The notes under the pieces: model-generated
Database searches by the model: none
Told to the model about the DNA's origin: nothing
What the model saw: the letters and a program-made list of their open reading frames with translations, nothing else
Assembly: GCF_000802305.1 (NCBI RefSeq)
Contig: NZ_JTDK01000001.1
Coordinates: 1-64,000, forward strand
From: Microbacterium mangrovi
GTDB lineage: Bacteria; Actinomycetota; Actinomycetes; Actinomycetales; Microbacteriaceae
Direction: 5' to 3'
DNA: 64,000 bases
Part shown: in pieces, positions 42,750 through 53,833 of the stretch
How positions within the stretch are numbered: position 1 is the first letter of the stretch
Layout of the letters: each line of letters begins with the position of its first letter
Translations under genes and position numbers: made by a program

Positions 42750-43823
42750 GTGACGGAACCCGTTGTTCTCGGTAATCAGGCAGTGCTCGCGCGATCCGCG
42801 GCCGGTGTCGGCCATCTGACCCTCAATCGTCCGCGGGCGATCAACGCCCTCGACGACGAGATGATCACGCAGATCCGGGCGGCGCTGGATGCCTGGCGCG
42901 ACGACGCCGACGTGCAGTCCGTGCTGCTCGACGGCGCCGGCGAGCGAGGGCTGTGCGCCGGCGGCGACGTGCGCGCGCTCTACGACCAGGTGCGGGCCGG
43001 GCAGCTCGACCTCGTCGCCGGGTTCTTCCAGAACGAGTACACGATGAACGCGCAGATCGCCGAGTACCGGCATCCGATCGTGGCGCTCGCCGACGGCGTG
43101 ACGATGGGCGGAGGCATCGGCCTCGCCGGGCACGCGGCCGTGCGCGTGGTCACCGAGCGCTCCAAGCTCGCGATGCCGGAGACCCGCATCGGGTTCACGC
43201 CCGATGTCGGCGGCACCTGGCTGCTCGGGCGTGCCCCGGGCCGGGTGGGGGAGTTCCTCGCGACGACGTGCGCGACGATGGATGCCGCCGACGCCGTGTA
43301 CGCGGGGTTCGCCGACCATCTCGTCCCGTCCGCGCACCTCGGCGACCTGCGCGATGCGCTGCAGACGCGCGCCGACCCGGGCGGCCCGAGCGAGCTTGTG
43401 CTGCTGTTCGACGAGACCCCCGAGACCTCGAACCTGGAGAGGTGGCGGGGCTGGATCGACGAGTGCTTCGCCGCCGACACCGTTCCCGAGATCATCGACC
43501 GGCTGCACGCGGCGGGCGATCCGGAGGCGACGGCGACCGCCGAGCGGATGACCGACCTGGCGCCCACCGGGATGGCGGTCACGCTGGAGTCCGTGCGCCG
43601 TGCGCGGGCGGCATCCGGCCTGCGCGAGGTGCTCGTCCAGGAGTACGGGCTGGTGATGTGGTTCGCGACCACGCAGCCCGACCTCGTCGAAGGCATCCGG
43701 GCGCAGCTCGTCGACAAGGACCGCACTCCCCGCTGGAACCCGGCGACCCCCGCCGAGGTGCCGGCTGCGACCATCGCCGACGCGTTCGCCTTCGTTCCCG
43801 AGCGGCCGCTCTGGCAGGACTGA
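42750..43823 (+). CDS. 3-hydroxyisobutyryl-CoA hydrolase / enoyl-CoA hydratase family protein
   Basis: 357 residues, longer than a plain crotonase. VGHLTLNRPRAINALDDEMI, then SVLLDGAGERGLCAGGDVRA (oxyanion hole), PIVALADGVTMGGGIGLAGH and FTPDVGGTWLLGRAPG, with the HIBYL-CoA-hydrolase C-terminal half (LEVLVQEYGL-like REVLVQEYGLVMWFATTQPD). In valine breakdown the enzyme frees 3-hydroxyisobutyrate from CoA. GTG start from the leaderless promoter. The J/NERD gene follows after 3 nt. Confidence 0.88.
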   Translation: MTEPVVLGNQAVLARSAAGVGHLTLNRPRAINALDDEMITQIRAALDAWRDDADVQSVLLDGAGERGLCAGGDVRALYDQVRAGQLDLVAGFFQNEYTMNAQIAEYRHPIVALADGVTMGGGIGLAGHAAVRVVTERSKLAMPETRIGFTPDVGGTWLLGRAPGRVGEFLATTCATMDAADAVYAGFADHLVPSAHLGDLRDALQTRADPGGPSELVLLFDETPETSNLERWRGWIDECFAADTVPEIIDRLHAAGDPEATATAERMTDLAPTGMAVTLESVRRARAASGLREVLVQEYGLVMWFATTQPDLVEGIRAQLVDKDRTPRWNPATPAEVPAATIADAFAFVPERPLWQD

Positions 43824-43826
43824 CGC

Positions 43827-44771
43827 GTGTTCGACAGTCCGCTCTCCGCCTCTGCGTATGAGGTGCTGCGCGTCGATCGGACCGCCACCGAAGACGACCT
43901 GCGCCGCGCCTACCGGCTGCGACTGCGGCAGACGCATCCGGACACCGGTGGGGATGCCGCCCAGTTCGTGCAGGTGCAGCGGGCGTGGGAGCTCATCGGC
44001 ACGCCCGAGGCCCGGGCCGCCTACGACCGCGGCCGCGGCGGGGCGTCCGCACCCGAGGGTGCCGGGCCGGCGGCATCCGCCCCCGACGCCATGCACTGGG
44101 GCGCGTCGCCGCGCACGACCGCGCCAGGAACCCGGCAGCGGGCACGATCGTACGGGCAACCCGGCGGCTGGCGCCGGGAACGCTACCTCGACCTCATCCG
44201 CGAGTGGTCGGGCCGGGGGCGCGAGCTCGCCGACCCGTACGACCCCGCCCTGGTGCGCGCGGCACCGTATGAGATCAGGCGCCTGCTCGCCGACGCCCTG
44301 GCCGAGGAGGCGACGGCGCGGATCATCGCCGACCTGGGCATGGGCTACACGGTGTGGCACGACGTCGCCGTCGCGAGCTCCGACGCGAAGATCGACCACA
44401 TCGTGCTCGGGCCGAGCGGCCTGTACGGCATCCTCTCCGAGGACTTCGGCGGCCCGGTGCGGGTGCGGCGCGGGGAGATCATCGGGGACGCCGTGCCGGG
44501 TGCCCCGATCGCGGGCCTCCTGCAGGGGATGAAGGCGATCAGCCGCGCCGGGCGCCTGAAGTTCGGCGGGGCGATCGTGGTGCTGCCCGACGAAGACGTC
44601 CCCGTGCCGATCGACGAGCTCGGCAAGGTGCACGGGATGCCGACGGCCGTCGTCGCGCGGTCGTCGCTGTCGACCGTGCTGCGGCGCGGCGTCACCGGGG
44701 CGCGGTCCATCGGCGGCACCGAGCAGTTCGCGACCCGCGACCGGCTCAACCAGATCGTCCGCTTCGCCTAG
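43827..44771 (+). CDS. J-domain / NERD nuclease-related domain fusion protein
   Basis: 314 residues. Residues ~8-70 are a J domain (AYEVLRVDRTATEDDLRRAY, then QTHPDTGGDAAQ with the HPD loop that activates Hsp70). After a Gly/Ala/Pro linker, residues ~150-270 look like a NERD domain: EEATARIIADLGMGYTVWHD then SSDAKIDHIVLGPSGLYGIL (the D-x-D-H core) and GGPVRVRRGEII. NERD domains are related to Holliday-junction-resolvase-like nucleases. The combination would bring DnaK to a nucleic-acid-linked domain. Function unknown. GTG start 3 nt after the previous stop. Confidence 0.75.
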   Translation: MFDSPLSASAYEVLRVDRTATEDDLRRAYRLRLRQTHPDTGGDAAQFVQVQRAWELIGTPEARAAYDRGRGGASAPEGAGPAASAPDAMHWGASPRTTAPGTRQRARSYGQPGGWRRERYLDLIREWSGRGRELADPYDPALVRAAPYEIRRLLADALAEEATARIIADLGMGYTVWHDVAVASSDAKIDHIVLGPSGLYGILSEDFGGPVRVRRGEIIGDAVPGAPIAGLLQGMKAISRAGRLKFGGAIVVLPDEDVPVPIDELGKVHGMPTAVVARSSLSTVLRRGVTGARSIGGTEQFATRDRLNQIVRFA

Positions 44772-44800
44772 AACCCGGGGGTCGTGCCCGCGGGTCGGGC

Positions 44801-44821
44801 GGGCTGAGCCTGTCGAAGCCC
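44801..44821. repeat. Single arm of palindromic repeat family A
   Basis: GGCTGAGCCTGTCGAAGCC between the converging J/NERD and carboxypeptidase genes, same sequence as at 1177. It is itself a short hairpin (GGGCT...AGCCC). Confidence 0.75.
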
Positions 44822-44827
44822 AGGGCC

Positions 44828-46168
44828 TCAGTCCTTCGTGATGCCCCAGAGCTGGGCGGGGTGGGTGAGGCGCCACCACGGGGTCGGCGGGTCGACGTCG
44901 CGGGCGAGCACCGCGTCGACCTTCGCCGAATCGAGCGGGCCGGTGGCCCGGACCGATCCCACGACCGAGCCCTTGGTGCGCTGGTCGTGCAGGGTGAGCG
45001 AGGTCGACACGTCGGCGGCATCCCCGTTCCACAGCACGACGCCCGCATCGTCGCGGGCCACGACCGGTACCTTCTCGCCCCACACCGTCCGCACCTCGCC
45101 GACCGTGGTGCCGCGCGGCACCGACGGCTTCACGCGCAGCTGCTTCTCGAGCTGGGCGAACAGGTCGCGGGTCACGGCGTTGCGGGCGGCTTCGCTGGGC
45201 TGGTACAGCGTGGTCGCGAACAGTCGCACTTTCACGCCGTTGACCTGGATCGTCTTGCCGGCGAGCAGGTCGTAGCCGACCAGGGTGCCCGTCTTGAGGC
45301 CGTCCACGCCGTCGTCGGTCACGATGCCGTTGGTGTTGTGCACCGTCCCCGCTCCGGGCAGGTGCACCTCGTGCATCCCGACGATGCCCGCCACCGTGGA
45401 ATCCTTCATGGCGAGCGCGGCCAGCTTCATCAGGGCTTCGGGCGTGGCCTTGTTGCCCCGCTCGAACCCGGTCGGATCGACGATCGTGATCCCGGTGATG
45501 CCGTTCTTGTGCAGCAGCCCGGTCGCCGCCGCGACGAACGCGGCGTTGCTGCCGAAGGTGTCCTTGCTGATGCGGTCGGCGTAGTTCGACGCGGACCCGA
45601 TGAGGATGCCCTGCAGCATCTGGTACTGGGTCAGCGACCCGCCGACCGGCACGTCGAGGGCCGACTCGTTGCGCTGGAGGTAGTGGTGGTAGCTCACGCG
45701 GTCTTTCGCGGTGAACCGGTACCGCGGGCCCTGCCCGCTCGCCAGCGGCTTGCGCTCGAGGACGGTGAGGACGGTGACGACCTTGGTGATGCTCGCCATC
45801 GACAGCTGCGCCGAGGTGGATGCCGGCGTGCCGGTGAACGAGGGCACCGAGACGGCTCCCGCACCGTGCTTCGGCCACGTCATCGTGACCTTGTCGGACG
45901 GGACGGGGGTCACCGCGACGGCGGCGACCTTCGGCGCGATCGCGTCGATCGGCCAGAACAGCGTGGTGCCGCAGTAGGCGGCCAGGAGGGCGACCACCAC
46001 GACGATCGGCACCCAGATCGCCGCGCGCCGCCGGCGGCGCCGCGGCACCAGGCTCGGCACGGCGTCGGGCGCGGGCGTGGCGCCGAGGTCGTCGAACAGC
46101 CGGTCGCCCGCGGGCCCGTGTTCCGCGGCATCCGGACCGGCGACGGTCGCGGGGTCGGCGGAGGTCAT
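44828..46168 (-). CDS. D-alanyl-D-alanine carboxypeptidase (PBP5-like)
   Basis: 446 residues. Cytosolic Arg-rich N-terminus (VPRRRRRRAA), one membrane anchor (~residues 51-75), then a serine carboxypeptidase outside the cell: SxxK is S126-I-T-K (SMASITKVVT), SxN is GSASNYADR, KTG is DGLKTGTLVGYD. The long cytosolic tail of ~48 residues before the anchor is an extra. Trims peptidoglycan stem peptides. TAGGTT -10 box 6 nt before ATG; the divergent side carries the TPP riboswitch. Confidence 0.92.
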   Translation of the reverse strand: MTSADPATVAGPDAAEHGPAGDRLFDDLGATPAPDAVPSLVPRRRRRRAAIWVPIVVVVALLAAYCGTTLFWPIDAIAPKVAAVAVTPVPSDKVTMTWPKHGAGAVSVPSFTGTPASTSAQLSMASITKVVTVLTVLERKPLASGQGPRYRFTAKDRVSYHHYLQRNESALDVPVGGSLTQYQMLQGILIGSASNYADRISKDTFGSNAAFVAAATGLLHKNGITGITIVDPTGFERGNKATPEALMKLAALAMKDSTVAGIVGMHEVHLPGAGTVHNTNGIVTDDGVDGLKTGTLVGYDLLAGKTIQVNGVKVRLFATTLYQPSEAARNAVTRDLFAQLEKQLRVKPSVPRGTTVGEVRTVWGEKVPVVARDDAGVVLWNGDAADVSTSLTLHDQRTKGSVVGSVRATGPLDSAKVDAVLARDVDPPTPWWRLTHPAQLWGITKD

Positions 46169-46174
46169 CGGGCC

Positions 46175-46180
46175 AACCTA
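46175..46180 (-). promoter_or_regulatory. -10 box TAGGTT, leaderless-type
   Basis: On the minus strand TAGGTT ends 6 nt before the carboxypeptidase ATG. Confidence 0.5.
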
Positions 46181-46186
46181 TCGCGG

Positions 46187-46192
46187 TATGCT
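46187..46192 (+). promoter_or_regulatory. -10 box TATGCT ahead of the TPP riboswitch
   Basis: TATGCT ends about 7 nt before the first bases of the riboswitch stem, so the RNA would begin at the aptamer itself. Confidence 0.5.
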
Positions 46193-46199
46193 GAACGCA

Positions 46200-46287
46200 A
46201 ACCACGGGAGTCCGGTGTGCCGGGCTGAGAGGAAGCAACCCAGCTTCGACCGTCGAACCTGATCCGGATCATGCCGGCGCAGGGAGG
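46200..46287 (+). ncRNA. TPP riboswitch (THI element)
   Basis: All conserved THI-box blocks are present in order: CACGGGAGTCC, GGGCTGAGAGGAAGCAACC, then TCGAACCTGATCCGGATCAT and GCCGGCGCAGGGAGG. The terminal GGGAGGAGAG merges with the Shine-Dalgarno of ATG 46294, 7 nt away, which predicts that TPP binding hides the ribosome site (translational control). Controls the three ECF transporter genes. Confidence 0.96.
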
Positions 46288-46293
46288 AGAGAG

Positions 46294-46938
46294 ATGATGC
46301 GTTCGTCCACCACCGATCGGCCCGCGAAGGCCGAATCGAATCCGTCGTCCGCGCACCGTCTGCGGTGGCGCGTCGTCGACATCGTCGTCGCCAGCGTGCT
46401 CGGCGTCGCCACGGGCCTGGTGTTCCTGCTCTGGGACCTCGCGCACGTCGGCCCCAGCGCCCTGCTGACGCCGCTGCTTCCGGGCCTTCAGGGCCTGCTC
46501 AACGGACCGTGGCTGCTGGCGGGTGTGCTCGGCGCGCTGATCGTGCGAAAGCCGGGCGCGGCCGTGTACACCGAGATCGTCGCCGCGGTCGTCGAGTCCC
46601 TCGTCGGCAACCAGTGGGGCGGCCTGCTCACCATCGAGGCCGGCCTCGTGCAGGGTCTCGGTGTCGAACTCGTCGTGGCGCTGTTCCTCTACCGCCGGTT
46701 CGACCTGCCGGTGGCTCTGCTGGCCGGTGCCGCCGCCGGTGTCTTCGGCGCCTGCAACGACCTGGTGCTCTGGTACCCCGGCTCCGCACCGGGCTTCGCC
46801 GTCACGTACCTCGTCACGAGTGCGATCTCGGGAGCGGTGCTGGCGGGTCTGGTCGGCTGGCTGATCACCAAGGGCCTGGCGCGCACCGGCGCGCTGGACC
46901 GCTTCGCCGCCGGGCGCGAGGCCCGCGGCCGCGTCTGA
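46294..46938 (+). CDS. ykoE: ECF transporter S component (YkoE-like, thiamin precursor)
   Basis: 214 residues, five to six hydrophobic segments after a polar N-terminus. VVASVLGVATGLVFLLWDLA and the mid-protein AAVVESLVGNQWGGLLTIEA and CNDLVLWYPGSAPGFAVTYL are in keeping with YkoE. Binds the substrate, probably the hydroxymethylpyrimidine part of thiamin, as in B. subtilis ykoFEDC; the riboswitch in front supports the thiamin link. ATG 46297 is an alternative start. Confidence 0.9.
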   Translation: MMRSSTTDRPAKAESNPSSAHRLRWRVVDIVVASVLGVATGLVFLLWDLAHVGPSALLTPLLPGLQGLLNGPWLLAGVLGALIVRKPGAAVYTEIVAAVVESLVGNQWGGLLTIEAGLVQGLGVELVVALFLYRRFDLPVALLAGAAAGVFGACNDLVLWYPGSAPGFAVTYLVTSAISGAVLAGLVGWLITKGLARTGALDRFAAGREARGRV

Positions 46939-46942
46939 GACC

Positions 46943-48397
46943 GTGGGCGACGCACGACCCGTCGCCGTCGACGCGCGCGACTGGGGCTGGCGGTACGCCT
47001 CCCGCCTGGCGTGGGCGGTGCAGGGCGCCACGTTCCGCATCGAACCCGGCGAGCGGGTGCTGCTGCTCGGGGCATCCGGCGCCGGCAAGTCGACGCTGCT
47101 GCACGGGCTCGCGGGCGTGCTCGGCGGGGCCGACGAGGGCGAGTCGCACGGGACGCTGCTGATCGACGGCGCAGACCCCGTCGCGGTGCGCGGCCGCGCG
47201 GGCCTCGTGCTGCAGGACCCCGACTCGCAGGTGATCCTGGCCCGGGTCGGCGACGACGTCGCGTTCGGATGCGAGAACCTCGGCGTCCCGCGCGACGAGA
47301 TCTGGCGGCGCGTGCGGGAGGCGCTGGATGCCACCGGGCTCGACGTCGACCTGCAGCATCCCACCGCGCGGCTGTCGGGCGGGCAGAAGCAGCGCCTGGC
47401 GCTCGCCGGCGTCACGGCGATGCGCCCCGGGCTGCTGCTGCTGGATGAGCCCACCGCGAACCTCGACCCCGCCGGCGTGATCGAGGTGCGCGACGCCGTC
47501 GACCGTGTCGTCGCCCGGACCGGCGCGACGCTGGTCGTGGTCGAGCACCGGGTGGATGTCTGGCTCCCCGTCGTGGACCGGGTCATCGTGCTCGGACGGG
47601 ACGGGGTCGTCGCCGACGGACCGCCCGAGCGCGTCCTGGCGGCATCCGGCGCGGACCTGGCGCGCGAGGGCGTGTGGATCCCGGGGCACGCGCCGCGGGT
47701 GCCGCAGCCCGGGGGCGCGGTGCCGGGGGAGACGCTGCTGCGCGCCACCGACCTGGCCGTCGGACGAGTCCGCGGGTCGGCGGTGCGCACCGGGATCGAC
47801 CTGGGCATCCCGGCCGGTGTCGTCACCGCGGTGACCGGCCCCAACGGGGTCGGCAAGTCGACGCTCGGACTCACCCTGGCGGGCCTCCTGCCCCCGATCC
47901 GTGGCGAGGTCGCGGCATCCGGTTCCCTCGCCGGTGGCGCCGGTCCGGCGCCCATCCGGTGGACCTCGAAGCAGCTGCTGACCCGCATCGGCACGGTGTT
48001 CCAGGATCCGGAGCACCAGCTGCTCGGCAAGACGGTGCGCGAGGAGCTCGAGATCGGGCCGCGTGCGCTCGGGCTCGGGCCGGGCGACATCGCCGACCGG
48101 GTCGACGACCTGCTCGACCGCCTGCGGCTGCGCCGGCTCGAGAAGGCCAACCCGTACACGCTGTCCGGGGGTGAGAAGCGCCGGCTCACGGTCGCCGCGG
48201 CCCTCGCGACGCGCCCGCGGGTGCTGATCCTCGACGAGCCGACGTTCGGCCAGGATGCCCGCACCTGGGCGGAACTGGCCACGATGCTGGCCGGGCTCGC
48301 CGCCGCGGGCTCCGCCGTCGTCGCCATCACGCACGACGAGGCCCTGATCGACGCGCTCGGGGCATCCCGCATCGCCCTCGCGGGGGTGCCGGCATGA
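46943..48397 (+). CDS. ykoD: ECF transporter ATPase, two fused ATP-binding domains (YkoD-like)
   Basis: 484 residues. Domain 1: GASGAGKST (43-51), LSGGQKQRLALAGVTAMRPG, LLLDEPTANLDPAG. Domain 2 (from ~residue 265): GPNGVGKST, LSGGEKRRLTVAAALATRPR, LILDEPTFGQDA. Fused tandem ATPases are typical of the YkoD/CbiO2 type and energise ECF modules. GTG start 4 nt after the S component; overlaps the T component by 4 nt. Confidence 0.95.
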   Translation: MGDARPVAVDARDWGWRYASRLAWAVQGATFRIEPGERVLLLGASGAGKSTLLHGLAGVLGGADEGESHGTLLIDGADPVAVRGRAGLVLQDPDSQVILARVGDDVAFGCENLGVPRDEIWRRVREALDATGLDVDLQHPTARLSGGQKQRLALAGVTAMRPGLLLLDEPTANLDPAGVIEVRDAVDRVVARTGATLVVVEHRVDVWLPVVDRVIVLGRDGVVADGPPERVLAASGADLAREGVWIPGHAPRVPQPGGAVPGETLLRATDLAVGRVRGSAVRTGIDLGIPAGVVTAVTGPNGVGKSTLGLTLAGLLPPIRGEVAASGSLAGGAGPAPIRWTSKQLLTRIGTVFQDPEHQLLGKTVREELEIGPRALGLGPGDIADRVDDLLDRLRLRRLEKANPYTLSGGEKRRLTVAAALATRPRVLILDEPTFGQDARTWAELATMLAGLAAAGSAVVAITHDEALIDALGASRIALAGVPA

Positions 48398-49185
48398 CGC
48401 TGCTGCTGGACACCCACGCCCGCACCGGCACGATCGCCCGGATCAACCCGGTCGCCAAGCTCGGGGCCGCGTTCCTCGTCGCCGTGCCACTCGTGTTCAC
48501 GATCGACATCGTGTCGGCCGCGACCGCGCTCGTGCTCGAGGCGCTGCTGCTGCCGTTCGCGGGGCTCGGCTGGCGGGAGTTCTGGGTGCGCACGTGGCCG
48601 GTGTGGCTGGCTGCGCCCCTGACCGCCGTGACGATCGCGCTGTACGGGCAGCAGTCCGGAACCGTCTACGTGGACGGCTGGATCGTGCACATCAGCTCAG
48701 GGTCGCTGCAGCTGGCGATCGCGACGATGTTCCGGGTGCTCGCGGTCGCGCTGCCGTCGGTGGTGCTGTTCGCGACCGTCGATCCGACCGACCTCGCCGA
48801 CGGGCTGGGCCAGGTGCTCCACCTGCCGGCGCGGTTCGTGATGGGGGGCCTGGCCGGGCTGCGCATGGTCGGGCTGTTCCTCGACGACTGGCGGGCGCTG
48901 GAGCTCGCGCGTCGCGCGCGCGGGGTCGCCGACCGGGGCCGGCTGCGCCGGTTCCTCGGGATGGCGTTCGCGCTGCTGGTGCTGTCGCTGCGTCGCGGTT
49001 CCAAGCTGGCCACGGCGATGGAGGCGCGCGGCTTCGGGGCGCCGGGGGAGCGCACGTGGGCCCGCGAGTCGCGCTTCGGCGGACGGGAGTGGGCGATGCT
49101 CGGTCTCGGCGCCGCGATCGCCGCGATCTCGGTGGCCGCCGCCGTGGCCGCCGGCACGTGGAACTTCATCCTCGGCCCGGCCTGA
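48394..49185 (+). CDS. ykoC: ECF transporter T component (YkoC-like)
   Basis: 263 residues, five or six membrane helices. The T-component coupling motifs are visible: LELARRARGVADRGRLRRFL (first Ala-Arg-x-Gly helix) and ATAMEARGFGAPGERTWARE (second A-R-G motif), which press on the two ATPase domains. Third gene of the riboswitch operon. Followed by family-D repeats that may end transcription. Confidence 0.93.
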   Translation: MTLLLDTHARTGTIARINPVAKLGAAFLVAVPLVFTIDIVSAATALVLEALLLPFAGLGWREFWVRTWPVWLAAPLTAVTIALYGQQSGTVYVDGWIVHISSGSLQLAIATMFRVLAVALPSVVLFATVDPTDLADGLGQVLHLPARFVMGGLAGLRMVGLFLDDWRALELARRARGVADRGRLRRFLGMAFALLVLSLRRGSKLATAMEARGFGAPGERTWARESRFGGREWAMLGLGAAIAAISVAAAVAAGTWNFILGPA

Positions 49186-49208
49186 CGCGGGCCGCTCGGC
49201 ACGGCCGC

Positions 49209-49323
49209 GGATCCGTCACGATCGGCCCCGTGCGGGGTGCAATCGCGACAGATCGAGCCCGGCCTCTCCGGAGGATCCGTCACGAACGGCGCCCTGAGGG
49301 GTGCGTTCGTGACGGATCGAGCC
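49209..49323. repeat. Palindromic repeat family D, two direct copies 64 nt apart
   Basis: GGATCCGTCACGATCGGCCC ... GATCGAGCC (49209-49258) and GGATCCGTCACGAACGGCGC ... GATCGAGCC (49273-49323). The second copy is a good palindrome (GATCCGTCACGAACG against CGTTCGTGACGGATC). It fills the space between the converging ykoC and CoA-disulfide reductase genes. Confidence 0.75.
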
Positions 49324-49347
49324 GGGCGGACGAGAGCGACGGGCGGG

Positions 49348-51560
<2,213 letters not shown>

Positions 51561-51636
51561 GCGCAGGCTGTACTCCTGTGCGGCCCGTTGCGCAAGGGCC
51601 TTGGGTGCGCGCGGGCGCCGCATTTAGCTCCGCCGT

Positions 51637-53106
51637 ATGGAGAACACCAAAGCCGGGCTCCTCGAGACGCTCGACACACGCGATATCGGCCGTTTCTACA
51701 TCTATCTGGCCATTCTTGCCACCATCGGCGGGTTCCTGTTCGGATTCGATTCCGCGAACATCGGCTCGGCGCTGGTCTTCCTGCCGTTCAAGCTCACCCC
51801 GCTGGCGATCGGCATCATCGTCGCCGGAGCATCGCTGGGCTCGTTCGTCGGCGCGCTCGCGGCAGGCCCTCTCACCGACAAGTTCGGCCGCAAGTCCCTG
51901 CTGCTGGTCGACTCCGGCCTGTTCGCCGTCGGCTCGCTCATCTCGGCGTTCGCTTTCGAGCCCGTCACGCTGACGATCGGGCGCCTCATCATCGGCATCG
52001 CGATCGGCGCCGACTCCGCGATCGCCACGGCGTACATCTCCGAGTTCGCCCCCAAGCGCCGACGCGGATCGCTCGCCATCATCCAGCAGTGGATGATCAC
52101 GATCGGCATCCTGGCGGCGTACGTGATCGCGGTCATCGTGCTGTGGATCGCGCCGGGCGCCGCGAAGTCCGTCGACTGGCGCATCCTCCTCGGCATCGGC
52201 TTCATCCCCGCGATCATCTCGCTGCTGATGCGGGCGAGGATGCCGGAGTCTCCGCGCTGGCTGCTCGAACGCGGCAAGGAGGAGAAGGCGATCCAGGCGT
52301 TCCAGACCCTCGGCATCGAGGCGACGCCGGAGCAGGTGCACGCCGAGATGAACGAGGTGCGCACCGAGACGCTGCGCCTGCAGGGCAAGACGCGCTGGAC
52401 GCGTCCGGTCAAGCGCGCCCTCATCGTCGTGAGCGTGTTCTTCGTCCTGCAGCAGATCACCGGCATCAACGTCGCCTTCTACTACGGCCCGCATCTGCTG
52501 ACCCCGTACTTCGCGCACGGGGGCAGCTCGGCCATCCAGTCGGAGATCTCCGGGGTCATCGCCGCCGGCATCCTCGCGGTCATCAACGTCATCGCCACCT
52601 ACTTCGCGTTCCGCTTCATCGACACCCTGGGCCGTCGCAAGCTCGCGATCGGCGCCTACACCGGCATGGCGGTGTTCCTGGTCGTGGGCGCCTACGGCGC
52701 GTCGTTCCTGCACGGCGTGCCGCAGCTGATCGTCGTCATGGTCGGATTCGCACTGTTCATCTCCTGCTTCGCGATCGGCATCGGCGGCACCGGCTGGCTG
52801 CTGCAGGGCGAGGTGTTCCCCACCTCCGTGCGCGGCCGCGCGTCCGGCATCGGCGCGGCGGTGGACTGGCTCGCCAACTACGGGCTGGTGCTCGCCTTCC
52901 CCCTGATGCAGGCCGGATTCGGGCTGGGCTGGACGATGATCGTGTTCGCCGTGCTGTGCGTGGTCGGCATCCTGTTCGTCTACTTCTTCCTGCCCGAGAC
53001 GAAGGGCCACTCGGTCGAGGAGATCGTGCGGCTGTTCGACGGTCCGGTCAACCGCAAGGATCCGTCGCAGCCGTCCCGCCCGGCTCAGTCGTCCATGAGC
53101 CGGTGA
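51637..53106 (+). CDS. Sugar porter (SP family MFS) transporter
   Basis: 489 residues, 12 helices. SP signatures: FLFGFDSANIGSALVFL, GPLTDKFGRKSLLLVD, PESPRWLLERGKEEKA after helix 6, QQITGINVAFYYGPHLLTPY in helix 7 (sugar-contacting QQxxG.N), RFIDTLGRRKLAIGAYTG and the closing FFLPETKGHSVEEI. Imports a monosaccharide or polyol, probably with H+. Single gene; no linked catabolic enzymes to name the sugar. Confidence 0.93.
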   Translation: MENTKAGLLETLDTRDIGRFYIYLAILATIGGFLFGFDSANIGSALVFLPFKLTPLAIGIIVAGASLGSFVGALAAGPLTDKFGRKSLLLVDSGLFAVGSLISAFAFEPVTLTIGRLIIGIAIGADSAIATAYISEFAPKRRRGSLAIIQQWMITIGILAAYVIAVIVLWIAPGAAKSVDWRILLGIGFIPAIISLLMRARMPESPRWLLERGKEEKAIQAFQTLGIEATPEQVHAEMNEVRTETLRLQGKTRWTRPVKRALIVVSVFFVLQQITGINVAFYYGPHLLTPYFAHGGSSAIQSEISGVIAAGILAVINVIATYFAFRFIDTLGRRKLAIGAYTGMAVFLVVGAYGASFLHGVPQLIVVMVGFALFISCFAIGIGGTGWLLQGEVFPTSVRGRASGIGAAVDWLANYGLVLAFPLMQAGFGLGWTMIVFAVLCVVGILFVYFFLPETKGHSVEEIVRLFDGPVNRKDPSQPSRPAQSSMSR

Positions 53107-53107
53107 C

Positions 53108-53833
53108 TCAGGTCGCGTTCCACAGGGCGCGGTAGTAGGCGATGCGCTCCCGGTCGGGATCCACGCCGTAGGCGGCGATGAGCGCGTCCTCCCAGCCGGG
53201 GCCGTAGTTCCACTCGGTGCTCATCGACGCCACGGCGATGTCCGCCCAGCGGTCGGCGACGCCGAGCGCGCCGAGGTCGACGTGCGCGGTCCAGGCGCCC
53301 GCGGCATCCAGCAGGGTGTTCGGGCAGCAGGCGTCCCCGTGGCAGACGACCGCCACGTCGACCGGCGGGGCGTCCTGCAGGGATGCCGGGACGCGGATGC
53401 CGCGGGTCGCCGCGTTCGCGATCCGGGTCGGTACGGACCAGTCGAACGGGCAGTCGTCGACCGGCAGCGCCTCGTGCAGGGCGCGCAGGCCCTCGCCGAC
53501 GGCCCGCACGGCGGTCGCGGCGTCGGCGATCCAGCGCGGGGCGACCGCGGACTCGCCCTCGATGGCGGCCGTGACCAGCCATTCGTCCGTGGCATCCCGC
53601 CCGGAGTCGATGACCCGCGGCACCGGGGTGAACCGTCCGGCCCAGGCGAGCCGGGCCACCTCGTCGGCGATCGAGGTCTCGGGGCTGCGTGGACCGTGCT
53701 TCACATAGCGGCCGTCGTCGGTGCGGAACGTGAGGCCGCCCGCCTCGTTCGCCCAGACCGGAGTGAGGCGCGCGTCTCCGGCGAGTTCGCGCACGCGGGC
53801 GGGCACCCGGATGCCGGGGGCGGGGATCGTCAT
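53108..53833 (-). CDS. Aminoglycoside 3'-phosphotransferase-like kinase
   Basis: 241 residues. Catalytic loop VVCHGDACCPNTLLDAAGAW (HGDxxxxN) and the Mg site AHVDLGALGVADRWADIAVA, in which the usual Asp-x-Gly-x-x-G-x-A-D-R-x-x-D of APH(3') is kept; the C-terminal YYRALWNAT is also APH(3')-like. Shorter than APH(3') (~264), with a reduced N-lobe. Could phosphorylate aminoglycosides or a natural substrate. Overlaps the DUF488 gene by 4 nt. Confidence 0.85.
   Translation of the reverse strand: MTIPAPGIRVPARVRELAGDARLTPVWANEAGGLTFRTDDGRYVKHGPRSPETSIADEVARLAWAGRFTPVPRVIDSGRDATDEWLVTAAIEGESAVAPRWIADAATAVRAVGEGLRALHEALPVDDCPFDWSVPTRIANAATRGIRVPASLQDAPPVDVAVVCHGDACCPNTLLDAAGAWTAHVDLGALGVADRWADIAVASMSTEWNYGPGWEDALIAAYGVDPDRERIAYYRALWNAT

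Noticed and set aside
42657..46238. A ~1200-codon minus-strand open frame
   Set aside because: It runs antisense to the crotonase and J/NERD genes and out of frame with the carboxypeptidase; the sequence is Arg/Gly-rich with no domain, a GC artefact.
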